Shown: positions 11,931 through 22,284 of the stretch, in pieces | How positions within the stretch are numbered: the stretch's first letter is position 1 | Layout: each line of letters begins with the position of its first letter | Assembly (NCBI RefSeq): GCF_014905175.1 | Contig: NC_057791.1 | Location: 15,442,177-15,506,176 of the forward strand | Length of the DNA: 64,000 nucleotides | DNA from: Aphidius gifuensis | Taxonomy: Eukaryota > Arthropoda > Insecta > Hymenoptera > Braconidae | Direction: 5' to 3' | Notes under the pieces: generated by a model | Database searches by the model: none | Told to the model about the DNA's origin: nothing | Seen by the model: only the letters and a program-made list of their open reading frames with translations | Translations under genes and position numbers: made by a program

Positions 11931-13130
11931 ACAAGCCTAAATCAACAGTATATCTATTGTTCTAAGGTTTGATGAAATATCCAGCTCTAAAAATATATTC
12001 ACTCAAATACAAAATTGATTAAATTAAAATTTCATTTTATTTTTATTTGGTTTATTTTTTTACAAATAAATATTATATATTTTATAAATTAAATATACTT
12101 ATTTATTTATCAATTTGATGATAAACATTAAAAAAATTAATAAACAATTTTATTTTTATTTAAATTAAATCTTACGACTAATTAAAATTAGAAAAATGTT
12201 ACTAATTATTTTTTAACTTGTTATATTCTTCTGTACAAATAAAATAAACATAAAATTATTAATAATATTAATTAATTAACAATTAATTATATTAATTTAT
12301 TGAATAATAAAATGAGTTTTATATTTTCTTATTTTTTAATTGAACTGCTATCTCCAAAATTAATAATAATTTTTGTGAATTTAAATAAACAATCATGTTT
12401 TTTAATTTGATTAAAATTTTTACGAAGGCAAAGCCATACGTACACTGAAATAACTCGCAAAAAATAAATAATGTTTATATCTTCTCAACTATTTAAGATA
12501 GAAAGTTTCAAATACGCTTAAATTAAAAATATTGAAAATATCTACAACCAAGGATATGAAAGAAAGAATTTTGATTATTAGTTAATTAATTGTTGATAAA
12601 AATTGATAATAAAAATATTTTAAATTCGAAATATTAAGAGAATTAAGAACAAATCATGGATGATATTTTTTGCCAGGATGGTTTTTTTGACGGGCTCTAC
12701 AAGACTAAGATTTTTTTTTTTTATTGTTGCTAAAAATTTGTTAATTAACAAAATATCAAAATAATGGGGAGAATATGGGGATCTCCCTAAATTTTGAGAC
12801 AATTTAGGGAGAATCTATATTTTATAATAATATCGATTTTAATCATATTAAACCCCTTCATTCAGGTAACCGATTGTATCAAAAAAATAATTTATTTTAT
12901 TTTTCCTTGTATCTAAATCAGACACAGATAACAAATATACATTTGCTATCTGCAGCATCTTACCCAGGTAGAAGATAGTCACGAAAATTGAGGCAAATGT
13001 TACGCTATTCGACGTCGAAACGTAGTAACTCCGAGGCTATATTATAACGAGTTGAAAAAAAAAGTTTAAAAATACAAAAAAATATTGTTTGTTTGTTTAT
13101 TTATTAAAGTTTCATTAGGAATAAAAATAA
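11930..13130. repeat. Rearranged duplicated flank, copy 1
   Basis: Blocks of this stretch recur beside the second Tim44 copy. GTATATCTATTGTTCTAAGG at about 11948 recurs at 18788. The block after ATCAATTTGATGATAAACAT (12110-12200) recurs at 18950-19030. CGAAG.CAAAGCCATACGTA at about 12422 recurs at 18645. The block order differs between the two sites (18645 lies before 18788, but 12422 after 11948), so the duplication has been rearranged. The part from 12620 to 13080 seems unique and shows no gene. Confidence 0.7.
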
Positions 13131-13194
13131 TATTAATAAATTATAATAAATTGAACAATACGTTTGAGGCAAAATATGGAAAAATGAAAAAAAA

Positions 13195-13400
13195 AAAATT
13201 ATTTATTATCAGGAATATAGGAGTTAAAAAGTATTTGATTTCATCTGTAGTTCACCTCCTGTTCTTCCTGTTTTCCTCATATTTTGAAAAAATTAAAAAA
13301 ACAAATTTATTTTTTAACAGGATCATAGAATGAGGCAAGAGATATTTCATGTAATTTCTGGTTCACTTCCTGTTTTTCCTGTTTTCCCGATATTTTTGAA
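13195..13400. repeat. Short tandem repeat of about 110 bases, two units, downstream of Tim44 copy 1
   Basis: Two units share a core of ATCAGGAATATAGGAG or a variant, then TTCACCTCCTGTTCTTCCTG, then an A/T-rich spacer. Three units of the same family lie at the equivalent position beside the second Tim44 copy (19105-19445), so the unit number changed after or during the duplication. Confidence 0.65.
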
Positions 13401-13551
13401 AAAAATTTTATTTTATGAAAAAAAGTATTATCTATGAGGCAAGTTATACGGTTTAGTCAAATGGAATTAAGCCAGGTATTAGGTATGGAACCAATGAGTC
13501 TGAAGCAAAAGACGAATCTGAAAGAAAGAATAAAAAAAAAAAAATTTATGG

Positions 13552-14326
13552 CTAGAAAAATTGTTCCTTACCTGAACTTGATTTAAATTCTAACAATCTC
13601 CATGCTGCTTTTGGATTGATTTCGCTATTATCATGACTCAATACCCATTTATGATTGACGCTTATAATTTCATCTGGATCACCTTTAATAACATTATTTT
13701 CAGCATCTCTAATACAAATTATTTGTTGTGATTCAAAACAAATTGTCAAAACAGGTCCATGTTCTTCCATAACTTTGCCAGACAACAAGTCAACATTATC
13801 AATATCTAAAAAATTCCATCATCAGCTTTTTTACCAAGTTCAGTTTTACCAGCTTCATCAATAACACCATGTACTTTTTCTTTAAGTGTATCTAGTTTTT
13901 CTTTTAATACATCAGAACTTTTACTTGTTTCTGATTTAACAGTATGAAATTTTTGACGTGCTGATTTTAATGCATCTGATTGTTCTAATTTTTCAGTTTC
14001 TTCACGAATTTTTTTTAATGATTCTTTCATTTCTTTATTTTTTTGCATTTCTTGTTTCATATTATCTGAAAACTGTGATATAAAATTTGGTCTTCTTGCT
14101 TGATGTGAATAGTATTTTGTCTGAAATTTTTTTTTTATCATTAATAATGTTGTTAAACTAATTTATTTATTTATATTTATTTATTTATTACCGTTTTATA
14201 AATTGATGATGATGACAATAATACTTGTTGATTTTGAGTAATCGAGAGTGCTCCATTTGAATTAATTAATTTAATCGAATGCATTGTTTCTGAAATTGTG
14301 GCGAAATTGGCCCTGCAATTTTTCAT
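13552..14326 (-). pseudogene. Tim44: Tim44 copy 1, internally deleted
   Basis: Exon 1 (14326-14192, 45 codons) encodes the mitochondrial presequence. Exon 2 begins at 14120 with TKYYSHQARRPNFISQF and stays open through GKKADDG, then meets TAG at 13808-13806. At that point the sequence jumps into the end of the intron before the last exon. Compared with the copy at 19.5-21.1 kb, about 700 bases are gone: most of exon 2, including the whole mature import domain core, and the donor. The last exon (13805-13552) is intact, reads IDNVDLLSGKVMEEHGPVL, and ends ...NPKAAWRLLEFKSSSGKEQFF then TAG, very close to the family C-terminus. The gene can make only a presequence plus about 105 residues of N-terminal coiled coil, so it is probably a pseudogene. 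Confidence 0.85.
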
Positions 14327-14650
14327 GTTTTGATACTGAAAAAAAATTAAATAACATAAAAATATTTATTAATAAAACTAGTTTTAATTCGGCTAAAATA
14401 TTTCAAATTAAAATTACATTTTTATAACAAGTATTATTGTTTATATTAAATATTATTAAGCTGTTATTTCTGTGTGACTGTAGTCACATGTATACATAAC
14501 CTCTTGTAAATTAAAAATTCATGACAATTGTATAAAAATTAAATAACAAATTGAACGAATATATCATATTAACGAGATAAATTATTAAGGGTTATTATTA
14601 TTGTTAATCAAGTATGTGTCTATTGTTATTATTTGATAATATTTACCATT
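14327..14650. repeat. Duplicated 5' flank of Tim44 copy 1
   Basis: This stretch is nearly identical to 21096-21400 upstream of the second Tim44 copy. Shared features include TGTGACTGTAGTCACATGTA at about 14472 and 21242. The duplication therefore carried the putative promoter as well as the coding part. Confidence 0.75.
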
Positions 14651-15120
14651 TTTTTGAGGTAATTTAATACTGAATAATTTAAATGTGCCTTGGAAGAAAA
14701 CAGTGAAATATATACACTCTCAGTTATTGACAAGCAGTCATTTTTTTTTTTTTTTGGCAAACAATAAATTACTATAGTGTAAATAAACAAAAAATAACAA
14801 AGTACTAAAATTTATAAATAAATATTTGTTACAAATTATTAATTTATTTTTTAATTTAATTTTATATAGGTATATATATATAAAATATTGTTTAGTTCTA
14901 AAAATTTAATTTAATTCACTTTGAAACAATTGAAAAACAACAAACAAATGTTTTTAATTCAATTGAGGATTTTTTAATTTCTTCAAACCAATCCGAGAAT
15001 AAATCAAATGGATCATCCGATGTAAGATTGATATGACTCAGTCCTGGCATTTTCTATTAAATGATTTTTTGATTTTTTGAATTTTAATATAAAAAGTAAA
15101 CAATTGTTTTAGAAAATAAT

Positions 15121-15309
15121 TTACTTGATTTCTCGACAAACGTAATCTAGAATGAACTGAGTACCTGATTCATATTGCAACTTATTCAAGATCATAAAAA
15201 TACAGTCAAGCGCATATGCCCACATTCTCCTATCAGTTAATTCTTTTTCTCTTCTGACTATTACGAAGGTCGGATAGGCGTCGAGTGTTGTTTTATCAAT
15301 TGTTCTCAA
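15121..15309 (-). pseudogene. Unidentified coding remnant, copy A
   Basis: A 62-residue open frame contains MWAYALDCIFMILNKLQYES, preceded by DKTTLDAYPTFVIVRREKEL. A second copy at 16430-16585 has diverged mostly by conservative changes (Arg/Lys, Ala/Val), which suggests a formerly translated sequence. I do not recognise the family. There is no clear start, and an AG precedes the frame, so it may be a single exon of a lost gene or part of a transposon protein. Confidence 0.4.
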
Positions 15310-15431
15310 TGAAATTTAAGGAAAACAAATAGTTTTTCTTTACAAGAGTAAATGCAATAACAGAATGAATAATTTAAATTAAAATTGAATTTTTTTCAAA
15401 TCAATAATAAAGTATAATTATTTTTGGTAGT

Positions 15432-15690
15432 TCATCGAGTGAGCTGATGGTCAAGTCGGCAAGAGCCCTGCTTACAGTGTTTGTGGTCTCGAGTTCGAAT
15501 AGCATCATAGCGTATTTATAACTTACTTGTGCTTAAGTATTGTCTAGAATGTCTATTTAATCAAACAGTAGACATAGTTTTCTGGTGTTTAGGGCAAATA
15601 TATTCTAGCATAAAGCATGTGAACTACGCACTTGTTCTATGCCAGGAGATATCTGCCTTAAGCACCTCGGGAAACTCTTTTTATTTTTTT
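15432..15690 (+). mobile_element. tRNA-derived SINE-like element, copy A
   Basis: A perfect RNA polymerase III A-box match (TGGTCAAGTCGG, 15448-15459) is followed 32 bases later by a degenerate B box (AGTTCGAATAG, 15492-15502). That spacing is normal for a tRNA-like promoter. The body continues through a conserved block (TTCTATGCCAGGAGATATCT near 15638) to an A/T-rich end. It is not an intact tRNA gene, because no cloverleaf closes. Confidence 0.5.
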
Positions 15691-16429
15691 TGAAAAAAAA
15701 GATAATGTAACACTAATCCTGAATTAAATTTATTCATAACATAATTTTATACTGCTAAAAGTTTTCATGACGAGGCTGTTTTCAAATATTAAAAAAAATA
15801 TCATCAATAAATATGAAATTACACAATTTATTAAATTTATTTTTTTTATAATGAAATTAGTTAATTTGAAAATAAATTAGTAAATTATCGTAGTGAAAAT
15901 TTTTTCTACTCTAATAAAGTATTGTTTTTACAAAGATATTAAGACCAGGATATTTCTAATAACTACGAAAAAATACCTAAAATATCGCGATTTAAAAAAT
16001 GGGATCGTCTTTCTCACTCACACATGTTTTATCTATCCCTTTCTCATAATTATCGATTACAATTTTCTATGACAACTGTTCTTTTTATAATAGAAAAATT
16101 AATACATTTTTTTTATTATTCAAATGTTAACTTTTTTTAATTTTAAATTAAAACAACGGATGAGAAGAAAGCTATAGTAAAAAAGGAATTGATAAGAGGA
16201 TAAATATAATTTTTTTTTGAATTAAAAATCGAAAAAGTCTATTGATAATTATTTTTTTAAACTCAATTTTCGATTTGATTATTTATTGTGTCATTCTATT
16301 GTTTGTTAATGCGATGTTTAATTTATTCAACCAAATCGTATGAAACCAGGATCACACATCATTACTGGACATTTTCCGCATGATATTTTTCTTCCAGTAC
16401 TTTTTATTTAACACAACAAATGTATTCGG

Positions 16430-16585
16430 GAACGAACTGAGTACCTGGTATATATTGCAACTTTTTCAAGATCATAAAAATACAGTCAAGCGCATATGCC
16501 CACATCTTCTTATCAGTTAATTCTTATTTTCTTTTGACTATTACGAAGGTCGGATAGACGTCGAGTGTTGTTTTATCCATTGTTC
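16430..16585 (-). pseudogene. Unidentified coding remnant, copy B
   Basis: The translation matches the remnant at 15121-15309 (DKTTLDVYPTFVIVKRK, stop, ELTDKKMWAYALDCIFMIL). The in-frame TAA and the loss of the final residues show that this copy is dead. Confidence 0.45.
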
Positions 16586-16661
16586 TGAATGAAAATTAAT
16601 GAAAACATATAGTTTTTCTTTACAAGAGTAAATGCAATAACATAATGAATAATTTAAGGGA

Positions 16662-17144
16662 TTTCGTCGATTTTTTAAAACGAAGAGTGAGACAACATTT
16701 TTCCTGTGTTTTTTGTCTTTTTCGCACTCATAGAAATATTGTTTTTCTCAAAGTCATCTGCAAGAGGTCTCTAGTGATTTTTCAATAATTCCTCATAAAA
16801 ATCAATTTTTTCATACTTTAATTATTAATTGTAATAAAACTAAGCTCCAAACCTCTTTTATTTTTTTTCTATACGTTTTGTTTTGTCTCATTTTATAACC
16901 CGATAGTTTTTTTTTCACGATGTCATATTGTCGATTAGAGATATTGGTATTTTAATGGACTTTTTTTTGACAAAAATCGCATTCTCCATAAGAGCCCATG
17001 TTAAAAGTTGTCAACTTTGAAAATTAATAAAAAAATAAAGAGCTTCCAAACAATTACCAAAAAATTACATAAAATGTATTAGTATTTCAAGAATCTATTG
17101 TATAAATTTCAAAGCATTCTCATATTCGGAAAAAAATCGACGAA
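16662..17144. mobile_element. MITE-like insertion with 14-bp terminal inverted repeats
   Basis: The left end TTCGTCGATTTTTT (16663-16676) is the exact reverse complement of the right end AAAAAATCGACGAA (17131-17144). The interior of about 450 bases has no coding frame. Copy A of the surrounding duplication has the uninterrupted site near 15370-15395, so the insertion followed the duplication or was lost from copy A. No clear target-site duplication is visible; about 10 bases of the empty site differ at the junction. Confidence 0.6.
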
Positions 17145-17189
17145 TTTTTTTCAAATCAATAATAAAGTATAATTATTTTTGATAGTTCA

Positions 17190-17470
17190 TCGAGAGTGAG
17201 CTGATGGTCAAGTCGGCAAGAGCCCTGCCTACAGTGCTTGTGGTCTTGAGTTCAAATTTATTATAGGACACTTATTATACTTTGTATGTATAAAATAAAT
17301 CTATGTCTGAAACGCCAACGGCCCAGCGCATAATGTGCGTAGAGTTTCATCTATGTTCCGGTAATTAGGGCAAATATAATCTAGCATAGAGCATGTGAAC
17401 TACGCACTTGTTCTATGCCAGGAGATATCTGCCTTAAACACCGCGGGTACCTCTTTTTATTTTTTTTGAA
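17190..17470 (+). mobile_element. tRNA-derived SINE-like element, copy B
   Basis: The A box TGGTCAAGTCGG (17205-17216) is identical to that of copy A. The B box (GAGTTCAAATT near 17248) is more degenerate. The middle (about 17260-17375) is unrelated to copy A, but the 3' block with TTCTATGCCAGGAGATATCT is shared. Confidence 0.45.
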
Positions 17471-17885
17471 AAAAAAGATAATGTAACACTAATCCTGAAT
17501 TAAATTTATTCATAATATAATTTTATACTGCTAAAAGTTCTCATGACGAGGCTGTTTTCAAATATTTTTTGAATTTTTTAAACAAAAATATCATCAATAA
17601 ATATGAAATTACACAATTTATTAAATTTATTTTTTTTATAATGAAATTAGTTAATTTAAAAATAAATTAGTAAATTATCGTAGTGAAAATTTTTTTGCGA
17701 CTCTAATAAACTATATTGTTTTTACAAGGATATTAAGACCAGGATATTTCTAATAACTACGAAAAAATACCTAAAATATCGCGATTTAAAGAATGGGATC
17801 GTCTTTCTCACTCCCACATGTTTTATCTATCCCTTCCTCATAATTATCGATTACAATTTTCTATGACAACTGTTCTTTTTATAAT

Positions 17886-18155
17886 AGAATAAAATAAATA
17901 TATCTACAAACTAGAACTACGCAGCTAAAAACTCAATAGCTTTAATGAAAACTGTCCTTTTAATTTTTATTATTTTTACTTTTATTTTGACACAGTTAAT
18001 TGATTTTTTTGTAGTGAATAAAAATAAATAATTGTAATCAATTGTAATGCAATATGTAAAACAAGAGAATTATTGTAATTTATTATTTTTGTGGCAGGCC
18101 CAATAATTGGTTTTTAACCAGCTGGGTTAATAAAGATTATTATTATTATTATTTT
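17886..18155 (+). mobile_element. Probable 5'-truncated LINE 3' end
   Basis: The segment ends CAGCTGGGTTAATAAAGATT followed by a perfect (ATT)n run at 18137-18153. A GC-richer block (GTGGCAGGCCCAATAATTGG, 18091-18110) lies just before it. AATAAA directly followed by a short ATT microsatellite is typical of non-LTR retrotransposon 3' ends. No reverse transcriptase sequence is left, and the family is not identified. Confidence 0.4.
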
Positions 18156-18640
18156 CTTTATCATACATAATCTACGAGAGATCTATAAAATTATAAATAT
18201 ATGTACAATCAAACTTGAACTAGAAGTTTAAACGTTTTCTTTTTTGTTCTAATCTTATACTTTATCAAAAAAGAAAATTAAATGCTCATTGATATTACGT
18301 TTATTTATTTTTATTTTTACATGTTATCTTCATAGTTCATTATCATGAAAATACTATTTAAAAAAATGTATATTTTATAAAATATAGAAATAATAATTTT
18401 CTACAAAATTTTATATCAAAAAATAATAATTGACATTTTTTTATATTTTTAGAAAAATTAATTTTTTTATCGACTTGTTTTCAACAAGTTTTAAGTATTT
18501 TTTATGATTTTTTTTTATCATTACTCACAGTATCAATCACAATGATAATTATATTAATACGTTTTTTCAATCACGCTGATTTTGTTTTGCGATAAATCTA
18601 AATTTGTGCAATTGAAATCAGTAAAAATAATATTTTTTAC
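18156..18640. other. AT-rich intergenic sequence
   Basis: Apart from simple A/T tracts I see no gene or recognisable element in this stretch. Confidence 0.4.
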
Positions 18641-19105
18641 GGAGGCGAAGCCATACGTATATATTGCAATCACTCGCAAAAAATAAATAATATTTATATC
18701 TTTTAATCTATTTATTATTTAAGATAGGAAAGTTCCAAATAGGCTTAAATTAAAAATATTGAAAATATCTATATCTATTTAAACAATAGTATATCTATTG
18801 TTCTAAGGTTTGATGAAATATCCAGCTCTAAAAATATATACACTCGCAAATACAAAATTGATTAAATTAGAAATTCATTTTATTTTTATTTGAATTATTT
18901 TTTCAAAATAAATATTATATATTTTATCAATTAAATATACTTATTTATTTATCAATTTGATAATAAACATTAAAAAAATTAATAAACAATTTTCTTTTTA
19001 TTTAAATTAAATATTACGACTAATTAAAATTAATAATATTAATAAATTATAATAAATTGAACAATACGTTTGAGGCAAAATATGGAAAGAAGGAAAAAAA
19101 ATAAT
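18640..19105. repeat. Rearranged duplicated flank, copy 2
   Basis: Contains the counterparts of blocks at 11948-12200, 12422-12545 and 13125-13190, in changed order. It lies 3' of the second Tim44 copy on that gene's strand. Confidence 0.7.
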
Positions 19106-19445
19106 TATTTATTATCAGGAATATAGGAGTTAAAAGGTATTTGATTTTATCTATAGTTCACCTCCTGTCCTTCCTGTCTTTTTGATATTTCAAATATTTC
19201 AAAAATAAATTTATTTTTTATCAGGAATATAGAAGAAGTTAAGAGGTATTTGATTTCACTTATAGTTCACCTTCTATCCTTCCTGTTTTCCTGATATTTT
19301 GAAAAAATTAAAAAATAAATTTTATTTTTCAAAAAAAAATTAAAAAAACAAATATATTTTTTAACAGGATCATAGAATGAGGCAAGAGGTATTTTATGTA
19401 ATTTCTGGTTCACCTCCTGTTTTTCCTGTTTTCCCGATATTTAAA
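19105..19445. repeat. Short tandem repeat of about 110 bases, three units, downstream of Tim44 copy 2
   Basis: Three diverged units contain ATCAGGAATATAG and CACCTCCTGT.CTTCCTGT-type cores. Two units of the same family lie beside Tim44 copy 1 at 13195-13400. Confidence 0.65.
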
Positions 19446-19505
19446 AAAAAAATTTTATTTCGTGAAAAAAAAAGTAGAACACATGAGGCAAGTCATACGG
19501 TTTAG

Positions 19506-21095
19506 TTAACTAAAAATAAGCCAAGTATTAAGTATGGAATTATTTCGTCTAGGGCACAATCTGAAAGAATAAAAAAAAAAAATAGAAGAAATAAAAAAAA
19601 AAAAATTAGGGCTAGAAAAATTGTTCCTTACTATACGTGGACTTGATTTAAATTTTAACAATCTCCATGCTGCTTTTGGATTCATTTCGCTATTATCATG
19701 ACACAATACCCATTTATGATCGACTCTTATAGCTTTATCTGGATCACCTTCAATAACATTATTTTTAGCATCTCTAATACAAAGTGTTTGTTGTGTTTGA
19801 AAATCAATTTTGAAAACAGGTCCATGTCCTTCCATAACTTCGCAAGACCAACATTCAACATTATCAATATCTAAAAAATTCCAAAATAATTAATTAAATT
19901 ATAGCTATATCAATATAAAATATAAATACATTACCTAAAATTTTATTATCCAATTTATATCCTAATTTTTTAGCTTTTAAAAGTGGCTGTGCAATTGTAT
20001 GGTATGATGATTCATGACACCAATCTTTCAAAATTTCTAATTCACCTCTCATCATTGCTTCTAATATATTTGGAATAATATCTGCTCGACAATCATGTAA
20101 AAATTGTGTTCTATCAAAGCTTGGATTTGTCTTACGTATTTCAGTAAGTGTTTTTGATAATTCACTATCTCCAAATAAACCACCCATAACATTTTTTACG
20201 TCATCAGTAATTAATCTTGATACATGTATCAATAGATTTTCTGATGTATCATATTTAATTTTCCAATCAAGCATCTTATTAACATATGGATTATTATTTT
20301 TAAAATCTTCCCATTGTTTATAAAATTTTGAATCTTTATGCAACTCAACACCAGCTGCATCATTATTAACTTCATATATTTTTTCATCAGCTTCAATTAT
20401 TTCTTTACGTTTACGTAATTTTTTTAATGGTGTATAAACACGTCCTCGTAAATAATGATCATTGTCAATTTTATTAAGTATAACTTCAGCCATGCTGGAT
20501 ATTTTTTTATATCCATTTGTTTTACTAAATGATTGAGTTTTTTCATTAATAATTGTTGATGCAGTATCCATTGCTGTTTTTGTTGAATCATCAGCTTTTT
20601 TACCAAGTTCAGTTTTACCAGCTTCATCAATAACACCTTGTACTTTTTCTTTAAGTGTATCTAGTTTTTCTTTTAATACATCAGAACTTTTACTTGTTTC
20701 TGATTCAACAGTATGAAATTTTTGACGTGCTGATTTTAATGCATCTGATTGTTCTAATTTTTCAGTTTCTTCACGAATTTTTTTTAATGATTCTTTCATT
20801 TCTTTATTTTTTTGCATTTCTTGTTTCATATTATCTGAAAATTGTGATATAAAATTTGGTCTTCTTGCTTGATTTGAATAGTATCTTGTCTGAAATTTTT
20901 TTTTTATCATTAATAATGTTGTTAAACTAATTTATTTATTTATATTTATTTATTTATTACCGTTTTATAAATTGATGATGATGATAATAATACTTGTTGA
21001 TTTTGAGTGATCGAGAGTGCTCCATTTGAATTAATTAATTTAATCGAATGCATTGTTTCTGAAATTGTGGCGAAATTGGCCCTGCAATTTTTCAT
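19506..21095 (-). CDS. Tim44: Tim44, mitochondrial import motor subunit (C-terminus frameshifted)
   Basis: Three coding exons join in phase: 21095-20961 (45 codons), 20889-19935 and 19870-19506. A 5' UTR intron may end near 21105. The N-terminus (MKNCRANFATISETMHS, then ...YKT/TRYYSNQARRPNF) is a basic, Ser/Thr-rich mitochondrial presequence. A charged coiled coil follows (KQEMQKNKEMKESLKKIREE), then the conserved Tim44 core (LDWKIKYDTSENLLI, DPSF-like NPSFDRTQFL, DIIPNILEAMMRGELEILKD). Family role: anchors mtHsp70 to the TIM23 channel at the matrix face. The last exon is odd. After NPKAAWRLLKFKSSP a 5-base insertion (around 19631-19640, relative to the 13.6 kb copy) shifts the frame, replacing the usual EQ-F/L end with about 35 unrelated Phe-rich residues. 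The start of this exon (VECWSCEVMEGHGP) also deviates from the consensus. Total is about 484 residues against roughly 450 expected. Confidence 0.88.
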
Positions 21096-21760
21096 GTTTT
21101 GATACTGAAAAAAAATTAAATAACATAAAAATATTTATTAATAAAACTAGTTTTAATTCGGCTAAAATATTTCAAATTAAAATTACATTTTTATAACAAG
21201 TATTATTGTTTATATTAAATATTATTAAGCTGTTTTTTTCGTGTGACTGTAGTCACATGTATACATAACCTCTTGAAAATTAAAAATTCATGACAATTGT
21301 ATAAAAATTAAATAACAAATTGAACGAATACATTATTAAGGGTTATTTCTATTGTTAATCAAGTATGTGTCTATTGTTATTAATTAATAATATTTACGAT
21401 TTTTTTTAGGTGATTTATTACCGAATCCGTACAAGACTTGTTTTATAAGATTTTTTTTTTGTTTTTATTGTTGCTATAAATTTAAATTTTTTTTTCTCAT
21501 TGGTTGCTCTATATTTTTCACCTTAACGCTGCTTAACGCCATCTATGACAAGCACAGTTTCAGTCTCCATTTTTATTACACACACACACGCACATGATTT
21601 ATATATTTAAATTATTATGATTATTTTAAACAATTATCAAAATGATTAATTGCTCTGACAATTATCAGTCGATAAATTTTAATATTTATTCAGAGCAAGT
21701 ATTTATTTGTCGTTGATAAACATCTAGTTTGAGTAAAAACGCACCTTGAGTATACAGTCT
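21096..21760. promoter_or_regulatory. Divergent intergenic region between Tim44 and fringe
   Basis: The part up to about 21400 is shared with the upstream region of Tim44 copy 1. The rest is unique, with an AC dinucleotide run near 21580-21592 and CGCTGCTTAACGCC near 21527. The two genes point away from each other, so both promoters should lie in 21.1-22.2 kb. Confidence 0.45.
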
Positions 21761-21764
21761 AAAG

Positions 21765-21900
21765 AGAAAGCAAGAGAGAGAGGGAGAAGGAGAGAGAGAG
21801 AATGAGGCATGTGTTCGTGTTGTTGGTTGAACCACTGGCTCCGGCAGTCGGTGGTCTAACGCGCGCCGGTGCAGGTCAGTCCATTGATCAATCTTCCTGT
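21765..21900 (+). promoter_or_regulatory. Candidate fringe core promoter with GAGA tract
   Basis: A GAGA-rich run (about 21770-21801) is followed by the most GC-rich stretch of the area (GTCTAACGCGCGCCGGTGCA) and a TCAGTC initiator-like hexamer near 21877. This arrangement resembles insect developmental promoters bound by GAGA factor. The transcription start itself is inferred. Confidence 0.4.
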
Positions 21901-22284
21901 GTGGTCAAAGTTAATTTTTTCGCAACCAAAATTCGCCAATAACTCCAAAAAAAAAAAATCATTAATAAACAATTAAATAATCTTAATAAATATAAAAATT
22001 ATTTCAAATATTAACTTGACAATTAAATTTGAATGCAAAAAAAAAGAAAAAAAAAATTTGCAAAAATGACTGAAAGTAACCTTGAAATAGTGAATTATTT
22101 TGTTGATAATTTGGAGTAAAAAAAATTTCATACATTTCACATAAATAAATAAATAAAAGTGTATAAAATAGTTGAATAATTTTAACAACATTGTGTAAAT
22201 TTAGTGTTTAGTTTTTCAAATAAAAAGTGAAATTTTCGTATGCAAATTTTTTTGCTTACGAGAATTTAAAGTAAAATATTTGTT

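Larger units (their letters stand above)
15121..16085. repeat. Segmental direct duplication, copy A
   Basis: This segment recurs at 16425-17885. It holds the unidentified coding remnant, a tRNA-like SINE head, a block starting AAAAAGATAATGTAACACTA, and a conserved tail around TCGTCTTTCTCACTC. Copy A lacks the MITE-like insertion found in copy B. Confidence 0.8.
16425..17885. repeat. Segmental direct duplication, copy B, carrying an insertion
   Basis: This is the second copy of 15121-16085 in the same orientation. It differs by a MITE-like insertion (16662-17144), a different middle part in the SINE-like element, and small indels. It ends near ATGACAACTGTTCTTTTTAT. Confidence 0.8.

Noticed and set aside
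15448..15502. tRNA gene
   Set aside because: A and B boxes are present, but no acceptor stem or anticodon arm closes, and the sequence continues into a repeat body, so it is SINE-like.
20424..20852. Additional frames on both strands over Tim44 exon 2
   Set aside because: They overlap the clear Tim44 coding frame and have no family resemblance.
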